From: Clostridia bacterium | GTDB lineage: Bacteria; Bacillota; Clostridia; Oscillospirales; Acutalibacteraceae | Direction: 5' to 3' | Assembly (NCBI GenBank): GCA_024689165.1 | Contig: JAILDS010000232.1 | Location: forward strand, 1-9,609 | DNA: 9,609 bases | Shown here: piece after piece, positions 7,010 through 9,609 of the stretch | Layout of the letters: each line of letters begins with the position of its first letter | How positions within the stretch are numbered: position 1 is the stretch's first letter | Translations under genes and position numbers: made by a program | Notes under the pieces: generated by a model | The model's input: the letters and a program-made list of their open reading frames with translations, nothing else | Databases searched by the model: none | What the model was told of the DNA's origin: nothing

Positions 7010-8038
7010 TCAAAGAGCCCCGGCAGCGTCAAGGATCAGCCGTTCGCTTTTTTCCCATCCCAGGCAGGCGTCCGTGATACTTTTTCCGTAGATACCGCCG
7101 CCGACGGGCTGATTGCCGTCTTCGATATAGCTTTCGACCATGAACCCCTTTACCATCTTTTTCAGCCTCGGGTCATATCTGCATGAATGCAGTACCTCCT
7201 CGAGGATCCCGGGCTGCTTTAATGGATCTTTTCCGCTGTTGGAATGATTGCAGTCGACGACGACCGCCGGATTCAGAAGCTCCCATTTGTCATAAAGGTC
7301 CGCCAGATACAGCAGCGTTTCATAATGATAGTTCGGATGCGTCACGCCCTGTCTGTCCACGTAGCCCCGCAGGATCGCATGGGCATAGGCGTTGCCGCCG
7401 GAACGGCCCTCCCAACCGCGGTAAATGAAATCGTGCCGATGCTGCGCGGTCATTATCGCGTTCATCATCACCGTCAGGTCGCCGCTGGTGGGATTCTTCA
7501 TCCCTACCGGGCAATCGACGGCGCTGGCCGTCAGACGGTGCTGCTGATCCTCCACGCTTCTGGCGCCGACGGCCACGTAACCGAGCAGATCGTCCACGTA
7601 CTTGTAGTTTTCGGGATAAAGCATCTCGTCCGCGCAGATCAGACCGGTCTCGCCGACGGCCCGGATATGGAGCTCTCTTGTGGCGATTATGCCCTTGAAG
7701 AGGTCCGGGCCGGAGCCGGGATCGGGCTGGTGGACCAGGCCTTTATAGCCGTCGCCCGTCGTCCGCGGCTTGTTGGTATAGACCCTCGGGACGATCATGA
7801 TCTTATCCTTCACTTTTTCCTGGATCTGAGCAAGCCGGCAGAGATAATCCAAGACGCTGTCCTCACGGTCCGCAGAACACGGGCCGATGATAAGCACGAT
7901 CCTGTCGCTTTTTCCGGCGAAGATCGCCTTGAGCTCCTCCGTCTTCGTCTTTACGGTCTGAGCGACGCCCGCGTTCAGCGGATACATCTCCTTGACATCC
8001 ATGGGGATCGGGAGCTTGCGCTTGAATTCCATATTCAT
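7010..8038 (-). CDS. aroF: 3-deoxy-7-phosphoheptulonate (DAHP) synthase, type I alpha
   Basis: This 342-residue enzyme condenses phosphoenolpyruvate with erythrose 4-phosphate, committing carbon to aromatic synthesis. The length and motifs fit the AroFGH-like class I-alpha family: IIGPCSAD with metal ligand Cys54, NKPRTTGDGYKGL at 89-101 for phosphoenolpyruvate binding, ARSVEDQQHR at 159-168, VGMKNPTSGD at 178-187, VVDCNHSNSGK with His265, and probable metal ligands Glu302 (VESYIEDGNQ) and Asp323 (SITDAC). There is no ACT or fused chorismate mutase domain. The start ATG overlaps the preceding mutase stop (ATGA), and AAGGAG lies 9 nt upstream inside that gene, so the two are probably translationally coupled. 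Relatives are feedback-inhibited by single aromatic amino acids; which one, if any, cannot be read here. The symbol aroF is by clostridial naming habit. Confidence 0.95.
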   Translation of the reverse strand: MNMEFKRKLPIPMDVKEMYPLNAGVAQTVKTKTEELKAIFAGKSDRIVLIIGPCSADREDSVLDYLCRLAQIQEKVKDKIMIVPRVYTNKPRTTGDGYKGLVHQPDPGSGPDLFKGIIATRELHIRAVGETGLICADEMLYPENYKYVDDLLGYVAVGARSVEDQQHRLTASAVDCPVGMKNPTSGDLTVMMNAIMTAQHRHDFIYRGWEGRSGGNAYAHAILRGYVDRQGVTHPNYHYETLLYLADLYDKWELLNPAVVVDCNHSNSGKDPLKQPGILEEVLHSCRYDPRLKKMVKGFMVESYIEDGNQPVGGGIYGKSITDACLGWEKSERLILDAAGAL

Positions 8039-8340
8039 TGCCGGTCACTCCTTGCCTCGGGATCGACCTGTTCGTCGCCCGTCAGACCGCGTTGCCAGCG
8101 CTTGCTTAGGTCGATCGTCTCCTGCAAAAATCGGATATAATACGGCCGCAGCGCCTCGTCGCGGATCAGCCCGGCGTGCGCGGCGATGACCTGCGCTTCC
8201 TGCTCCCTGTCTTCGATCGGAAGACCGTGTTCCCGTTTATACCCGGCGATCTCCCGGGAAAGCTCCATACGCCGGGCGAACAGCCCGGCCATCTGAGTAT
8301 CGATCAGGCTGATCTGTTCTCTCGCTTCATTTATATCCAT
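8035..8340 (-). CDS. Chorismate mutase, AroQ class, monofunctional
   Basis: This is a 101-residue, probably all-helical cytoplasmic protein converting chorismate to prephenate, the entry to phenylalanine and tyrosine synthesis. Aligned by eye to the E. coli AroQ mutase domain it keeps the key residues: Arg7 (REQISLID), Arg24, Lys35, Asp44, Glu48, Ser79 and Gln83. The usual D-x-x-R-E motif reads D-R-E-Q-E here (44-48), so the Arg is shifted or replaced. A TTG two codons upstream (8346) could start the frame, but the ATG at 8340 has GGAG 10 nt before it and is the normal choice. It follows aroB by about 50 nt and overlaps the DAHP synthase by 4 nt. The polar tail after about residue 86 looks disordered. 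The name aroH or aroQ would be ambiguous beside the dehydratase aroQ, so no symbol is given. Confidence 0.9.
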   Translation of the reverse strand: MDINEAREQISLIDTQMAGLFARRMELSREIAGYKREHGLPIEDREQEAQVIAAHAGLIRDEALRPYYIRFLQETIDLSKRWQRGLTGDEQVDPEARSDRQ

Positions 8341-8389
8341 TTTCAAGAAACTCCATGGTCGGTCATAACGTATCCGCGTCCGCCGTTTA

Positions 8390-9448
8390 TTACCGGAAGG
8401 CGGGGCTGAAAAAACTCTTCATCTCTTCGAGCGTGCATTTCCGGATCACGCAGCGGCCGATCTCTTCGGGAACAACAAGGCTGATCACGTTCCCCCGTAT
8501 TTTTTTATCACAGAGCATGACCCGGTACATATCCCCGAACGGATACCCGAACCGGTCGGGCAGACCGAACCGCCGCAGAGCGTCGACGATCCGCGCTGCG
8601 CAATCCGCACTGCAGGTCCCGTCCGCCGCCGCGGCGCGGGCGACAGACGCGATGCCCATCGCGACCGCGCGCCCGTGCGAAAGACTGTAGTCGCTCAGCT
8701 TCTCGGCGGCGTGCGCCGTCGTGTGCCCGAGATTGAGCAATCGCCGCCGCCCCCGGTCGAACTCGTCCTGCATGACCAGGTCGCGTTTCGATTCGATACA
8801 GCGTGAAATAACGTATTCCCGGTCGAACCCGGGCCCCTTTTCCTTAAGATGCTCGAACAGCTTTTCGTCTCCGAGGATACCGTATTTGATCGCTTCGGCG
8901 CAGCCGTCGATGAATACCTCCTCCGGCAGGGTGTCCAGCGTCCCGGTATCGCAAAGAACCAGCGCGGGCTGATAAAAGGCGCCCGCCAGATTCTTGCCTT
9001 CGGGAAGGTCTATCGCGGTCTTCCCGCCTACGGAAGAATCCACCTGCGCCAGCAGCGTGGTCGGTATCTGAACAATGCCTATCCCCCTGAGATAGGTCGC
9101 CGCGGCAAAACCCGCGATATCCCCTGCGACTCCGCCTCCGAGCGCCGCGATCGCGTCGCTGCGCGTGATATGCTCGGCAGCAAGGAAAGACAGTATCCTG
9201 AGATAGTTTTCACCGTTTTTGGAAGCTTCGCCGTGCGGCAGAACGAAGGTACAGACGTCAAGACCGGCTCTCCGGACGCTTTCTCTTACCGTATCCCCGT
9301 ACAATCCGTCCACCGTGTCGTCGGTGATCACTGCGGCCTTTACGGCAGCCGGAACGAACCGCCTTATATACTCTCCCGTGTCTTTGAGCAGACATCCGCC
9401 CACGACGACCGGATATGAGACGGAAGCGTTGACGTCGATAACGTTCAT
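8390..9448 (-). CDS. aroB: 3-dehydroquinate synthase
   Basis: This 352-residue NAD- and divalent-metal-dependent enzyme cyclises DAHP to 3-dehydroquinate, the second shikimate step. The N-terminus MNVIDVNASVSYPVVVG fits the family. HGEASKN at 72-78 and GGGVAGDIAGFAAATY at 104-119 form the nucleotide-binding region, followed by PTTLLAQVDSSVGGKTAID. Probable metal ligands are Glu185 (AEAIKYG), His242 (NLGHTTAH) and His258 (SHGRAVAMG), with the expected 16-residue spacing between the histidines. The usual GHTxGHA motif reads GHTTAHA. The open frame runs up to 9469, but the ATG at 9448 is preferred because GAAGAGG lies 8 nt before it, and the longer version would place that site inside the coding sequence. 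It is the first gene of the operon in this window. Confident. Confidence 0.96.
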   Translation of the reverse strand: MNVIDVNASVSYPVVVGGCLLKDTGEYIRRFVPAAVKAAVITDDTVDGLYGDTVRESVRRAGLDVCTFVLPHGEASKNGENYLRILSFLAAEHITRSDAIAALGGGVAGDIAGFAAATYLRGIGIVQIPTTLLAQVDSSVGGKTAIDLPEGKNLAGAFYQPALVLCDTGTLDTLPEEVFIDGCAEAIKYGILGDEKLFEHLKEKGPGFDREYVISRCIESKRDLVMQDEFDRGRRRLLNLGHTTAHAAEKLSDYSLSHGRAVAMGIASVARAAAADGTCSADCAARIVDALRRFGLPDRFGYPFGDMYRVMLCDKKIRGNVISLVVPEEIGRCVIRKCTLEEMKSFFSPAFR

Positions 9449-9456
9449 ATCATGTT

Positions 9457-9463
9457 CCTCTTC
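9457..9463 (-). promoter_or_regulatory. Ribosome binding site that decides the aroB start
   Basis: GAAGAGG on the minus strand lies 8 nt before the ATG at 9448. It falls inside the longer open frame from 9469, which has no ribosome binding site of its own. Confidence 0.65.
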
Positions 9464-9494
9464 TGACATACAATGCAGAGTTGCAATAGATTTG

Positions 9495-9525
9495 AGAATA
9501 CCATGGTAAAGAAAAAAAAATTCAA
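9495..9525 (-). promoter_or_regulatory. Candidate promoter of the aro operon
   Basis: On the minus strand TTGAAT (9525-9520) precedes TATTCT (9500-9495) by 19 nt, a slightly long spacer rich in T. A better -35 match, TTGACT, lies at 9536-9531 but has no good -10 at the normal distance. Initiation near 9488 would give a leader of about 40 nt before the ATG at 9448. No T-box or tryptophan-type attenuator hairpin is visible in that short leader. The weak consensus makes this tentative. Confidence 0.35.
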
Positions 9526-9609
9526 GAGAGAGTCAATTTCACAGAGCTATAATGAGAAATCGAAATACTTATGGCCTATATAAAATTGGGTTTCGATGTC
9601 TCACCGTAC
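9510..9609 (+). pseudogene. Possible remnant of a formylglycine-generating-enzyme (SUMF1)-like C-terminus
   Basis: On the plus strand a frame is open from 9510 (after a TAA at 9507-9509) to the window edge. Its residues RNRNTYGLYKIGFRC resemble the family's terminal motif: Arg-rich, then NT, then GFRC, as in human SUMF1, where NT is followed eight residues later by GFRC (six here). Members of the family oxidise a sulfatase cysteine or are decayed non-enzymatic cousins. An in-frame stop and an A-run lie directly upstream, aroB begins 60 nt further left, and the DNA is AT-rich, so this looks like a truncated relic. An ATG at 9552 without a clear ribosome binding site could instead start an unrelated gene running out of the window. 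The match is short and judged by eye. Confidence 0.25.
9553..9603. repeat. 13-bp imperfect inverted repeat upstream of the aro operon
   Basis: The arms are tgagaaatcgaaa (9553-9565) and tttcgatgtctca (9591-9603); they are complementary at 12 of 13 positions and separated by 25 nt. The repeat lies just upstream of the candidate aro promoter in an AT-rich stretch. It could be a paired operator or an RNA stem. It has no T-run of terminator type on either side. Confidence 0.45.

Noticed and set aside
7244..8140. 298-codon plus-strand frame
   Set aside because: It is antisense to the DAHP synthase gene and shows no domain of its own.
9548..9553. TATAAT on the plus strand as a divergent -10 box
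   Set aside because: The hexamer is perfect but no acceptable -35 lies 15-19 nt upstream, and the stretch is AT-rich enough to give it by chance.
9503..9583. 26-codon plus-strand frame (MVKKKKFKRESIS...)
   Set aside because: It has no convincing ribosome binding site, lies in an A-rich tract over the candidate aro promoter, and Lys-rich translation is expected from poly-A DNA.
9449..9609. T-box or attenuator leader for the aro operon
   Set aside because: The short leader shows no stem I, specifier loop, T-box consensus, leader peptide or terminator hairpin; only a separate inverted repeat upstream of the promoter was found.

Overview
The window looks like part of a bacterial chromosome, most likely from a GC-rich Clostridia-type Firmicute of the gut or rumen kind. 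This is inferred from protein style: a GQSHS-type chorismate synthase, a GESGSTLRF-type EPSP synthase, GGAGG-like ribosome binding sites, and secreted family-99-like glycosidases. No rRNA, tRNA, CRISPR array or insertion sequence was seen. Almost all the coding is on the minus strand.

Reading in the direction of transcription (right to left), 9448-4098 is a compact operon for chorismate synthesis: aroB, a stand-alone AroQ-class chorismate mutase, DAHP synthase, aroA, aroC and aroQ. Gaps range from a 4-nt overlap to about 50 nt, and every gene has a recognisable ribosome binding site. Five of the seven steps to chorismate are present, plus the mutase that takes chorismate to prephenate. Shikimate dehydrogenase (aroE) and shikimate kinase (aroK) are absent and must lie elsewhere. 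Three starts (aroB, aroA, aroQ) are best moved downstream of the longest open frame, because the ribosome binding site fits only the internal ATG.

Downstream on the same strand, 3971-362 holds two tandem paralogues of about 590 residues. Each has an N-terminal hydrophobic export segment, a GH71/GH99-like barrel with a GFNEW motif, and a C-terminal CBM9-like beta domain. A good extended -10 promoter lies in front of the first. Their 3' ends are far more alike than the rest, including a 55-nt identical block, which suggests recent exchange between the copies. They are probably extracytoplasmic glycan-active proteins with no obvious biochemical link to the aro genes.

At the left edge (3-179, plus strand) is the C-terminus of an endonuclease/exonuclease/phosphatase-family protein. 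It converges on the glycosidase pair, and a perfect 14-bp hairpin that can terminate in both directions lies between them. At the right edge (about 9481-9609) the DNA becomes AT-rich. It holds a probable aro promoter, a 12-of-13-bp inverted repeat, and a plus-strand open frame that resembles the end of a formylglycine-generating-enzyme (SUMF1) domain, possibly a gene remnant.
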